From positions 18,895,063 to 18,959,062 of the forward strand of contig CM037472.1 of the NCBI GenBank assembly GCA_021014325.1: a stretch of DNA of 64,000 nt, given 5' to 3'. Origin of the DNA: Plazaster borealis. Taxonomy: Eukaryota; Echinodermata; Asteroidea; Forcipulatida; Labidiasteridae. Shown here in pieces: positions 39,912 through 46,700 of this stretch. How positions within the stretch are numbered: the stretch's first letter is position 1; each line of letters opens with the position of its first letter. A model generated the notes under the pieces. It saw only the letters and a program-made list of their open reading frames with translations, made no database searches and was not told where the DNA came from. The translations under genes and the position numbers were made by a program.

Positions 39912-42603
39912 ACTCTTCTTTTTTTTTCAAATGTGGAAATATTTCTTGTACATGTAAATTTACTTAAAATTGTTATACATTCATGTGCAATGAATTAATT
40001 AATGTGTAAATTGAACAAAATATGAGTTTTGTGCACACCAATTATGCACATGTTGGTGTCAGTTAAAAGTTATTAAAATATAGTCTTTTTAACCTCAAAT
40101 ACACTAGTCTCAAATCTAAGAATAAAGCTGATACACAAGTTTACTAAGGGATATAGGCATTTGATTTACCCCATTTAAAAAAAGTTATCGCCCATGAGTG
40201 GTCAATGTTTATGCACATGTATTGTATGAGGTGATCACAATGTAGCATCACTCACTCACTCACTCTACCGCATAGCCCTCTGGGGTCCGTCGTGCTGATC
40301 TCCTATGTTGGCAGTTAGTAGCTTGATTCTAGAGTCTGTCAACCTTGCTGGGTGGACCCAGTTGCTCGATCCAAGATGTCCTCAGGGCGGCCTCTTGGTC
40401 TTGACCATCCAGGTGGTGGGGGATTCTGCCTCTGCAGTTAATGGCCATGTATAGTGATGTAGTGCCTTCTTTGCCAGGGTGCTGTCATCAAGGCGGGCAA
40501 TGTGGCCATAAAGAGCATCTATGCATTGACAGATAAAGGGTGTTCAATAGTGGCAAGCCTGGTTCTTTGGGCGACCTCTGCGTTGGTGATGTGATCGTGC
40601 CAGTGGATGTCCAAGATGGTCCTTTGGCATTGTTGGTGGAAGGCCTCAAGTCTTCTATGTAGCATGTATTAATCAAATAAACTTTGGGACTTTTGAACTA
40701 GTTGCACTAGATCTACCTGTATACAGTGTATGCATTCAGGTCTTATATTTTAAGTAGACAAGAATCAGAAGCACATTCAATAAGAAGTATGACCATTGAC
40801 TTGACTGATATTATCTTTGGTATTCACAGAAGGGTGACGGACATTCGAGTCGAGACTACAAGACGGTACGTACAAAAGAACAGATCAGCGAGAGTTTCAA
40901 CTTCTTCATTGATGGGGATCCCGTCCTCCAGGCTAAGTACATCCGTCGCTTAAAGGCCATCCGGGCCACGCTGGAATCCTCAGAGTTCTTTGCACTACAT
41001 GAGGTATATTCATTTGTTTCTTTTTTTGTTAAAAACCTTACTCCCTTACCCACTTACCTGCAGGTGACCCTCAAACCTCCGATATCCTCCTCTCCTATGT
41101 CGCTCCTCACCGACATGTTTGGACTTGGATAAGATTGGAATGCCTGACCCAGTCATAAGCAATTCTCAGTCCTTCTAAATCCGTCAATTCGGCAAAGAGG
41201 ATATGAATTGATATGGGAGGTTTGGGGTTAAAATTGTTGTGACTCAAGACAGAGCATTACTTCCATCGGCGCCTAGCAATTAATCAGAAATATTTGTGTA
41301 GTATGTTACCTTAGCCAACGTCAAATGTGGTGGGGGAGCGGGGAATCCACAAGATCGCAGGGGCTTCTTGTTGTTCAACATTTTTACTTGACCACATGTT
41401 TTTGTTTACAAGTCCAGAATCAAAATTTGAAAAAGCTTTCTACACAGTTTACCATATAAATTGTTGATATTTGAACAAGCACTATTAAGACAAGTTAGAG
41501 AAGATTGATCTCATTTGTCATGTTGAAAGACATTTATCAGACTCAAAAGTCAATATTTGAACATGATGTTTTTGTTCAAGATAATTGCAGTCAGGTATTA
41601 TTTTTCAATTGGACTTATCCGGTCGTGAGTTTACTGGCCTGATACTAAAATCACTGGCCTATGGCCTGCTGTCCAGTGAAAATTACAAGCCATGTTAGGA
41701 TAGAATAAGAAAAATTACAATTTGTCATGGAAAATGCAGCTTTTCTATTGGAAATGAAAATAACAAAGAAAGGACAAACATTCAAGAGATGAATAGGACG
41801 AGTGTCAGCAGCAGTTTCTAATTGTTTTAACTGTTCGAAAACAAAGTGACTTGGTACATTATGTAATTAACTTGATATTTAAAGAGTTTATACTGGATAT
41901 GTCATGTGTAATATAGAAACTTCATAACAGTGCAATCATCTCTGTAAGTCTCCCAGTATGATAGTATGATAGTTGATGGTTACTTTGAGTTGGGAAGAAA
42001 AGCAAGACGATTTCTCCTCATGTGAAGTCCATCAGTTGTATACTCCACTCACAAAGTTGCAGTAATTTTTCCAACAAGTACAGGCATGTTCCCTTAGTAA
42101 AAGAAAATAAATTATCAAATCATAAATTTTCCCTTAAATTGTTTCCTGTACAGGTCATCGGCAGCTCCCTTCTGTTTGTGCATGATAAAGCAGGAAAGGC
42201 AAGTGTGTGGATGATTGACTTCGGCAAGACCACTCCTCTTCCCCAATCGGAGACGAATGACCACCGCACCCCATGGGTAGAAGGGAACCATGAAGATGGC
42301 TACCTGTTTGGACTGGATATGATGATTGATGTATGGTCGAACATGAAGCCCAGAGGACCTCCTGTTGAGGTTAACTCTGTGAAACCTTCTGTCAAAAGTA
42401 ATCCCACTTCTGACACCACTCCAACTGCATTGAACAATGATCCCACTTCTGACACCAATCCCACTACATTGAACAATGATCCCACTTCTGACACCAATCC
42501 AACTGCATTAAGCACCTCCTCAGGATCACCAAGTGTCTCTTCTTCCATACTCCCTGCTGCCTCCTCCACACAACCTCCCATCATCACAGCAGCACCCTCG
42601 TAG
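11030..42603 (+). CDS. ITPK: Inositol-1,4,5-trisphosphate 3-kinase, eight coding exons
   Basis: The enzyme phosphorylates Ins(1,4,5)P3 to Ins(1,3,4,5)P4 and so shapes calcium signalling in the cytosol; family members are activated by Ca2+/calmodulin. Joined exons are 11030-11164, 19745-19844, 23929-24069, 24456-24528, 32959-33013, 38743-38892, 40830-41003 and 42154-42603. All junctions are GT/AG with compatible phases and give 425 codons plus stop. Residues 48-78 ([14 protein letters not shown] onward) match the calmodulin-binding segment. P140-S-V-M-D144-C-K146-I-G148 is the family P-x-x-x-D-x-K-x-G motif. G279-S-S-L-L and I297-D298-F-G-K-T carry the late catalytic and metal-binding residues. 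The N terminus is very short beside vertebrate ITPKA (461), ITPKC (683) and ITPKB (946 residues), so longer isoforms may start upstream. The C-terminal tail (about 351-425) is not part of the usual kinase fold. The family call is firm; which vertebrate paralogue it matches is not. Confidence 0.95.
11815..11945. repeat. Cluster of GGTGTCCAAA motifs
   Basis: GGTGTCCAAA occurs four times within about 120 bp, two of them as AAAACAGGGTGTCCAAA. Confidence 0.7.
14305..14423. mobile_element. MITE family D copy
   Basis: GGGCCCAATTTCATGGCGCT at the left, AGTGCTACAAAGGGCCC at the right, and CTTACGGCGCCCTGTAA inside. Confidence 0.8.
15201..15222. repeat. 22-bp perfect palindrome
   Basis: The half-site ACATAGCATGC is followed by its exact inverse. 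I see no flanking direct repeat. Confidence 0.88.
15330..15717. mobile_element. MITE family B copy
   Basis: It contains ATAACAAACCTGTGAAAATT and the AGTAAGCTTTCAGGCTAAAA tail shared with 50540-50910, and ends GTACCTTTAA. Confidence 0.75.
16122..16140 (+). repeat. G19 homopolymer
   Basis: Nineteen consecutive G in ITPK intron 1, flanked by further G runs. Confidence 0.85.
17695..18130. repeat. (ATA)n microsatellite followed by a dispersed repeat
   Basis: (ATA)n at 17695-17717 is followed by CATTTGTACCGCGCCATATC and a body with GGAAGCGAGTTCCAAAAGTG. This layout resembles a repeat common in marine invertebrate genomes, which I know only by pattern. Confidence 0.5.
18566..18883. mobile_element. 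MITE family D copy, split
   Basis: The left half CATGGCGCTGTTTACTGC and right half AAACAGTGCTATGAATTTTG are the two arms; family C occupies 18645-18842 between them. Confidence 0.75.
18645..18842. mobile_element. MITE family C copy inserted in a family D MITE
   Basis: It runs from CTGGTCTGCTGGCTAAATG to GTTTTTAAGGGCAAACCCTG, in the opposite orientation to 403-610. The flanks 18566-18644 and 18843-18883 together make a family D element. Confidence 0.75.
19384..19464 (+). CDS. ITPK: Candidate alternative first exon of ITPK (27 residues)
   Basis: An ATG at 19384 opens 27 codons ([10 protein letters not shown]… to …HQPNYQ) and runs to a consensus donor CAA|gtaaga at 19465 in phase 0. That is the phase exon 2 needs, and exon 2 starts only 280 bp later. 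An in-frame TAG sits upstream at 19297. An alternative promoter here would give a kinase with a different short N terminus (407 residues). Both this exon and exon 1 contain a C-L-C tripeptide, which may be chance. No transcript evidence is available to me. Confidence 0.45.
19745..19844 (+). CDS. ITPK: ITPK coding exon 2, calmodulin-binding segment
   Basis: The acceptor is ttgtgcag| and the donor is CAAG|gtaatg, leaving phase 1. It encodes [17 protein letters not shown]… through …[10 protein letters not shown], nearly identical to the calmodulin-binding and start-of-kinase segment of vertebrate IP3 3-kinases, whose key Trp sits in S-W-R-K. A tRNA-like SINE (minus strand) begins about 25 bp past the donor. 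Confidence 0.95.
19868..19985 (-). mobile_element. tRNA-like SINE of a second family
   Basis: The reverse complement reads ATAGCTCAGTTGGTAAAGTG (A box) and GCAGGTTCAAATCCCGCTC (B box). The acceptor arms do not pair, so it is not a working tRNA. A second copy is at 30880. Confidence 0.75.
20152..20368. mobile_element. MITE family C copy
   Basis: AACAGTGGTCCGCTGGCCAA … CATGCTGGCCAGTCACTAAA, ending AAGGTCAAACACTG. Collinear with 18645-18842. Confidence 0.75.
21052..21435. mobile_element. MITE family A' copy
   Basis: It begins TTAAAGGGAGGGTATACC and ends GTATACCCTGCCTTTA, with the family core (CATAAAAACTTACTTGGC, GAGCTGTTGATATTATA, GCAACTTCGATGACGA). It lies in ITPK intron 2. Confidence 0.85.
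21431..21567. mobile_element. Small TIR element
   Basis: The ends CTTTAGAGACCAT and ATGGTCTCTAAAG invert perfectly. The interior AAGCGGCTTGTACCAAAAT is also found at 44451-44470. It overlaps the end of a family A' MITE. Confidence 0.65.
22128..22540. repeat. Dispersed repeat (copy 1, interrupted)
   Basis: TCTACCCATTGAAACCGAGG…, AGCGAGGACGTCCTCGCTTT, AACAATGGGAGAACAAA recur in order at 52565-52720 on the same strand. Confidence 0.75.
22164..22323. mobile_element. Palindromic MITE nested in another repeat
   Basis: The ends TTAAAGGGGCT and AGCCCCTTTA and the inner arms TGTGGTTGTACATG/CATGTACAACCACA invert. Direct TAAC lies on both sides. The copy of the host repeat at 52560 lacks it. Confidence 0.8.
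22600..22740. repeat. Dispersed repeat G
   Basis: CCTCCAATATCTTCTTCTCC, GGACTTTTAGATAAGATTG and CCTGTGATAAGCACTTGTTG. Confidence 0.65.
23929..24069 (+). CDS. ITPK: ITPK coding exon 3
   Basis: It begins after accaaag| and completes the split Gly codon at residue 79. It encodes [15 protein letters not shown]… [15 protein letters not shown]… SE, the N-lobe of the kinase. It ends at GAGA|gtatcc in phase 1. Confidence 0.93.
24456..24528 (+). CDS. ITPK: ITPK coding exon 4, IPK signature motif
   Basis: The acceptor is ccttcag| and the donor is ACCAG|gtgaag. It encodes [20 protein letters not shown] and IGTR. The P-x-x-x-D-x-K-x-G signature of inositol-polyphosphate kinases is complete (P140, D144, K146, G148); D144 and K146 are expected to contact the inositol phosphate. 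The intron before it is only 386 bp. Confidence 0.95.
24672..25000 (-). mobile_element. SINE-like unit, minus strand, diverged
   Basis: The reverse complement has GTGTGGGTTCACATCCCGGT and CTTGAGTCCTTGAGCAATA, a diverged version of the same head and body. It is adjacent to a second SINE. Confidence 0.65.
25290..25605 (-). mobile_element. tRNA-derived SINE, minus strand
   Basis: The reverse complement shows the same head (CGTGGCCGAGCGGTTAAGAG, GTGTGGGTTCAAGTCCCAGT) and body. The distal part differs from the 55883 copy. Confidence 0.82.
25607..25962. mobile_element. MITE family A copy
   Basis: It runs from TTAAAGGCACTTGGAAATTG to GTACGATAACTTTAA. It shares more than 350 bp of alignable sequence with the copies at 29670, 34066, 53171 and 62967. 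It abuts a minus-strand SINE. Confidence 0.88.
27646..27743. repeat. 14-bp minisatellite, 7 copies
   Basis: The unit GCC(G/A)AAGCC(A/G)TAAT is repeated seven times without gaps. Confidence 0.93.
27780..27971 (-). other. Unidentified open stretch, possible gene or transposon fragment
   Basis: A minus-strand frame reads (M)[17 protein letters not shown]… [14 protein letters not shown]… and ends in TGA. Codon use looks protein-like, but the opposite strand is also open and no family is recognised. It follows directly on the 14-bp minisatellite. Confidence 0.2.
28303..28632. repeat. Tandem duplication, unit about 177 bp
   Basis: GAGTCAACT… AGATCAATTT… GCAGTTGTTTACTTTGGAGA… GGAATTGTGTTGTGATTATT occurs in both halves. 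Confidence 0.85.
29670..30044. mobile_element. MITE family A copy
   Basis: Complete copy from TTAAAGGTATTGTACACG to TTCAGTGCCTTTAA, in the opposite orientation to the 25607 copy. Confidence 0.9.
30880..30990 (-). mobile_element. tRNA-like SINE of a second family
   Basis: The reverse complement has AGATAGCCCAGTTGGTAGAG and GGTTCAAATCCCGCTC. It shares flanks with the 19868 copy (TTGAACAAA, CTATGTTGG(T/C)GGTCTCCCT). Confidence 0.75.
31593..31931. mobile_element. 339-bp element with CAGGGTTCTCCCCA ends
   Basis: CAGGGTTCTCCCCA at 31593 and its exact inverse TGGGGAGAACCCTG ending at 31931. The CAGGG ends suggest hAT, but I see no clear 8-bp duplication. Confidence 0.7.
32700..32892. mobile_element. 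MITE family D copy
   Basis: Long perfect ends: GGGCCCAATTTCATAGAGCT … AGCTCTATGAAATTGGGCCC. It ends 66 bp before ITPK exon 5. Confidence 0.92.
32959..33013 (+). CDS. ITPK: ITPK coding exon 5
   Basis: This 55-base exon starts after cctcgtag| and ends at AAG|gtaagt. It encodes [18 protein letters not shown], the conserved segment after the signature motif. A family D MITE ends 66 bp upstream of the acceptor. Confidence 0.94.
34066..34439. mobile_element. MITE family A copy
   Basis: Complete copy from TTAAAGGCACTGCACACG to GTACGATACCTTTAA, in the same orientation as the 25607 copy. Confidence 0.9.
34542..34672. mobile_element. MITE family D copy
   Basis: GGGCCCTATTTCATGGCACT … AGCCATGAAATTGGGCCC. 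Confidence 0.88.
34769..34951. mobile_element. TIR element with CAGAGCTGCCAAC ends
   Basis: CAGAGCTGCCAAC … GTTGGCAGCTCTG are perfect 13-bp inverted ends. A fragment with the same right end lies at about 31031-31113. No clear target duplication. Confidence 0.8.
36909..37366. repeat. Two repeat units, 337 bp apart, each with a 14-bp CRE palindrome
   Basis: CATAACTCAAGATTGAAA … AAACTCATCAGACATTTGAA … occurs from 36910 and from 37247. Each unit ends with TGATGACGTCATCA (36999-37012, 37336-37349), which contains the full CRE TGACGTCA. Confidence 0.85.
37380..38490. repeat. Diverged tandem array, period about 149 bp
   Basis: The anchor TTGGATTTTTACAATCTATA (variants) recurs with GGAT at 37416, 37881, 38030, 38180, 38328 and 38477. 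The last five spacings are 149, 150, 148 and 149 bp. Most units also hold TTGACC(T/C)TGACTTCCGG and a mirrored CGGAAGTT. An unrelated stretch of about 300 bp separates unit 1 from unit 2. Confidence 0.88.
38743..38892 (+). CDS. ITPK: ITPK coding exon 6
   Basis: Exactly 50 codons lie between gtggctccag| and AAG|gtaaac. They encode [15 protein letters not shown]…, [13 protein letters not shown] and [12 protein letters not shown], the lipid/inositol-binding insertion typical of IP3 3-kinases that gives specificity for Ins(1,4,5)P3. Confidence 0.95.
39200..39472. mobile_element. MITE family A' partial copy
   Basis: It keeps the GAAAATAATGAAAGAAAAAA… core, the AAGCCTTTCTCAG hairpin and the end ACCCTGCCTTTAAA. 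The left end is lost. Confidence 0.75.
39784..39911. repeat. Repeat tail GAGCGCTATATAAGAAG plus (TTA)n
   Basis: CGCCTTGAGCGTCACTGAGT … GAGCGCTATATAAGAAGCC is followed by about 23 TTA units (39842-39911). It is probably the mirror form of the family at 17695. Confidence 0.8.
40255..40660 (-). pseudogene. LINE pol C-terminal fragment, degenerate
   Basis: On the minus strand one reads [20 protein letters not shown], then [13 protein letters not shown], and after frame breaks [10 protein letters not shown]. This is the end of an animal non-LTR reverse transcriptase (L-x-x-F-H-x-x-C-x-R-x-I-L-x-I-x-W). Stops and frame breaks show it is inactive. It sits in ITPK intron 6. Confidence 0.75.
40830..41003 (+). 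CDS. ITPK: ITPK coding exon 7
   Basis: Fifty-eight codons lie between attcacag| and CATGAG|gtatat. They encode [19 protein letters not shown]…, [18 protein letters not shown] and ALHE. An internal GTACGT at 40863 is not used, because the frame and homology run through it. Confidence 0.95.
41004..42153 (+). other. ITPK intron 7, 1.15 kb
   Basis: Apart from a repeat G fragment (41075-41200) I see only unique AT-rich sequence. Confidence 0.6.
41075..41200. repeat. Dispersed repeat G
   Basis: CTCCGATATCCTCCTCTCCT, GGACTTGGATAAGATTGG and TGACCCAGTCATAAGCAATT. Confidence 0.65.
42154..42603 (+). CDS. ITPK: ITPK coding exon 8, catalytic C-lobe plus low-complexity tail
   Basis: It starts after cctgtacag|. 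It encodes [12 protein letters not shown]…, [14 protein letters not shown]…, [16 protein letters not shown] and a 75-residue Thr/Ser/Pro/Asn tail ending at TAG 42601-42603. D298 in I-D-F-G-K-T is the expected Mg-binding catalytic Asp. Vertebrate enzymes stop soon after the segment aligned to DMMIDVW, so the tail is extra. Confidence 0.94.
   Translation, partial: VIGSSLLFVHDKAGKASVWMIDFGKTTPLPQSETNDHRTPWVEGNHEDGYLFGLDMMIDVWSNMKPRGPPVEVNSVKPSVKSNPTSDTTPTALNNDPTSDTNPTTLNNDPTSDTNPTALSTSSGSPSVSSSILPAASSTQPPIITAAPS
42400..42516 (+). repeat. In-frame 39-bp coding tandem repeat, 3 copies, in the ITPK tail
   Basis: Three consecutive 39-bp units encode 13-residue repeats of the form (N/D)-P-T-S-D-T-(T/N)-P-T-(A/T)-L-(N/S)-(N/T). 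They are close to identical at DNA level, which points to recent expansion. The repeats lie outside the catalytic fold and look disordered. Confidence 0.93.
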
Positions 42604-45600
42604 CAGACAGCCGGACACTGCTCGGCTTAACCTTTCACTAGTTGCTGCAACAGCTTCATTGGTCATTGCAGATCTTTGTAATAGCTCAGTGATTCTCTCT
42701 GGATCTAGCTGACAATTTTCTAGCATGGCATAGACATGCCAATACTTTTTCAGGTGGGTGTCCATATGTGACCCATAGTCTTTCAAGCTGCACATTGGTG
42801 AGGTGTACATGTAATGCACGGATTTTATATTGTAAAATTACAGTTTTAGTGCTTCTTGTAATTTTTCCCCAATTTGGAGTGAGACGTAATGCCAGATTCT
42901 ACTTCTTTATCCAACTCCAGTATCAAAACAAGTAAATACACTGACTTTTTATGGAATTGTTCATGGGATGTGCACCAACCTTGCAAAAGCTGCATCACTT
43001 TGGGGAGTATGTTTTTCTTTCTTTGCTTACCCTACAGGGGAAAATTTGTAAGAACAGTTGATTTAGGGGCCGTCAAAAGTTTTCAACAATCTCACAGTCA
43101 TACAAAGAGTACAAGGGGTGGGGGCAGAGGCTGTGTACAACTTTAAAAGTTGTTAAAATGTTGATATTTACACAGTAGAATCAACAGAGGAAACAAAAAC
43201 AAATTGCCGAGTATCTTGCAGGTACTCGAGTTGATTTTGATTTATAGTTTTTGGTGTTTTGGGGTTTTGGGTGGTTTTTTTTTTGGGGGGGGGGGCGGAC
43301 TGTAGTATATGGACACACTAAGTACTACTTTGAGGGAAGGAGGGGTCTTAAAAAGTAGTACTCTCTGGACAACCTGAACAATTTTGATAATTTTGGACGA
43401 TCCCTAAGTTGACTGAATTAACTGTTTTTCTCATTGGGTGTGGGATGGGGATTTATCCAATCAGCCCTCAGTTGACAATGTAATAGCAGTGATTTACACA
43501 AAAACACAAAGACTTAAATTGAGAAACAAAACTATGTGATACACTTTCAAGCCCCTTTGAGCATCCAGTGTATCGTCTGTTTGCAAGCACCAACATTATA
43601 AAACCTTATAGAAAACTTACTGCTGAATATTATTCTAATTATTATTTTTAATCATTTCGGTTCTGACTGAGTAGAAATGTAAGAAGTGACTGCAGGTAAA
43701 ACGTGCAACCCTTTTCCCTGGTTAACCTGTGGTCGACTTTATATTTCAAGCTGTTAGTGAAGAATTTGTTCAGAAAGACCTGAACAATTTTGAGTATACT
43801 TTGAGCATTTTGTTGTTGTTAATTTATTATTGTTTTGAAATAGTCCTTAAGAGTAGCTTGACTCCAGTAAGTGCAAGTAATTCACCCTAAATGGACTTGT
43901 CTCAACTTTGAAATTTTAGACTCAAACAACTGTTGAGAACCCTTCAGCTTGGGCCGTTAAGCCATGTCAAATTTCACTTTGCGTTTTATTGAAGTGTATG
44001 TCAAAACAAATTATTTATCCGCTTCATGTCTTGATGTTATTTTTAGCCATCTCCAATCTAACCTCAAGATTTTTGTTTTCATGGTCTTATCCCCATTCTC
44101 AATATTGTTTAATGATATAATTTTTTTAAATTTCAATGAAAGTTATGGTTTCTGCAAAAGCTGATTATGTAGAAAGCCTTTTAGACGATCTTAAGTATAT
44201 GTTGGTCGTTTTATTTATTTTAAACTTCAATCATTTTGGCAATTAGATGTTTTTGTTGGTTTGTTTGGTTGTGTTCCTCTGTTTATGTTGTGTTGTTATT
44301 TGTTTGATGTTTCCTTTGAAATCAGCCACTCCATTAGGCAGTTATTTTGGCTCATTTTATCAGGTTTTTAAAAACGTAATTGCCTTGTTTTATTCATTTT
44401 ATTCCCTTTCTTTAATAAAGTAATAATGACCTGCCCATTGTGGCCAAAAGCGGCTTGTACCAAAATATTCATAACAGCTGCAAATAGCTATCACATTTGA
44501 CCTACGTCCACTCAACTCAAAAGCTCAAAGTAGAACCTAATGTCCTGAACATAGTATCTACATTACTAAACTAAACCAAATTTCTTTTTCGTATTATTTT
44601 TCTCTTACATTTTCACTGGGAGAAGTTTAGTCAAAAATCAACAATATAACAGTTGTTATCTTCAAGAAAACTTGAATCTTCAATTCTGATTGGTCGATCC
44701 ACGTAAACAATAGTGTATGAAACAAATTGCCCGTCCACATCCTGCGTATTGTGCTATTTTAAGCTGTGCATCGTGTTTGCTTGAAGATAAATTTGTTACC
44801 ACACACGTGCTCATGGAATACGGAAAAATGTAGCATGTCTACGTCCCGTATCCATCTCGACCTTTGACCTCGTTGGACATGAGACGCAGAAGTGATATAT
44901 TTTTTCCGTATTTCACTCACGTTTGTGTGATAACCAATAACGTCTGGGTGTGCGGTGATGAATCACAGAAATTAAGGGTTATTCAAGTCAAGTCTTAAAG
45001 GTATGAAACACAATTGAGTACAATCATTCATAGCCTCTAGTTTGCTACCAACGTACCAATACAACCCTGCAAACATTGTGGTCATGTTTTCCAAGAATAT
45101 TATGTTATGTTAGGGATTTTGTGCACACTTATATAAATGCAAATTTAGATTTGGGTATTAAACAAAAATTGTTTGTTTGAGGGATAATTTTCTTACACAT
45201 GGCAGTATTTCAGGATAATTGGTGAGCGTATAAAGTTTATATAAAATAACCTTTCATATTAAAATCAGTAAATTCATGGGATTCCCCCCTTTTTTGTATC
45301 ATTGCCAATTGTGTATTATACCTTTAACATGTCTAAAATGTATTGGAATTGTTTTGGTCTTACTTGAGCACAAGCGTACATGCTTTTAGGTGATGTGTTT
45401 GATACCACTGGAAAGCTGGAATTCTAATGAATTCTTTGGTGAGAGCAGGCGACAAGTCTTGAAGGGGAAAACCTTAACTTTTGTTCTGGAGTACCAATAA
45501 ATATTTTCACTTCCTTGTAAAAAAGAAAAATGGCTTGAGATTTTAAACCATATTGTAGATATTTTTATTTAAGAGAGCATGAATAAGATTATTGTAAACG

Positions 45601-46700
45601 TCTTTGTTTGTAATTATTATGCGCATATATATTTAAGGTTAATTCAGTTATGATGAAACTATGTTGGTGTATTTTTAGTTTTGTAATCATGAATACTTCA
45701 TTTCCTCATTCCATTTCTATTGTTGGTATGATTTTATTGTTAAGGGTGCTGAAACATCAAAGGATTCCCCTAAGGATTACTGGCCTAAAAGGTGTTCATC
45801 TTGTTGGACAACTATTTATGAGTAAATCGGGGGGTTCCTAAAGAAGTTGTGTCCTGAACTCATTGTTGCATCGGTTTGGGGATTTTCAAAAATATATTTA
45901 TTTATTTGTCTTTTATTATTCCAAAATAATTCAATACTTCTGCTCAATGAATTCAGTGACTTGGATGCAGTACCTTTCAACTCGAGCCTATGCAAAATCG
46001 GCCACCCGTGACCGATACAATAAATAAAATATCAAATTGAAAAATGGCCGCACTTTTCCCCAAAAAATCTTGTGGGATGTAAACAATTTGATATAAAGGT
46101 AGCCCTAAATGTAAGCTTTAAAATGGTGTATAATGTTAACCGGGTTATGAGAAGTAAAACCAGTTGTTTTAAAAAATAGCCTGAGCACATAATGCAAAAT
46201 TGCCCAAAAAGGGTCGAGTTTAAAGGGGTTTACAGTAGTCCTCTGGACAAATGCCAGTTAAAACACCTCGGGTCAGATTCCACTTTTTACAAAGGGGCCT
46301 TGACAGATTTCCAAACCTTTTTACCAATGTGTTCACAACCTTTTGCTTAACATGCTTGGGAAAAGTTAATGATTTTGTTTTATCATTGAGCGTTGTGTCT
46401 TTTATTTCTTCAAAGAAAGTGAACACTTGTGAGTTTTGGCAACTTGCAAAAAATGATTATCCATCTAAGTTGTTTTATATAACGGATGTTTTCTACGAGG
46501 ATGTTGAATTTATTAAGTTTGTACAAAGTCAGCTTCAAAATGCACTTCATTGAGCCTAATAAGAATTAAGAGTTCTACCTTTTTTTGTTGAATCTTTACT
46601 ATGCAGTTTAGGAAAAAATGATGGAATGAACATTTCACAGTTAAATCAGTATTTTGCTACTATTTCCTTCATATTGTGTACAGGAAAATAAAATATTATG
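42604..46700 (+). other. ITPK: Probable long 3' UTR of ITPK
   Basis: After the TAG the sequence is AT-rich and largely free of MITEs, unlike the introns. AATAAA signals occur at 44414, 45496 and 46687, and a Pumilio-type TGTAGATA lies at 45554. Which signal is used cannot be told from sequence. Two small repeat fragments occur (44440-44500, and 46232-46275 from MITE C). Confidence 0.45.

Larger units (their letters stand above)
38893..40829 (+). other. ITPK intron 6, 1.9 kb
   Basis: It holds a partial MITE A' (39200-39472), a dispersed repeat tail with a (TTA)n microsatellite (39784-39911) and a minus-strand LINE fragment (40255-40660). Confidence 0.7.

Noticed and set aside
40863..40868. 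Splice donor GTACGT inside ITPK exon 7
   Set aside because: The frame and kinase homology continue through it to the donor at 41004.
42300..42587. Antisense ORF across the ITPK last exon
   Set aside because: It is a shadow of the real coding strand.
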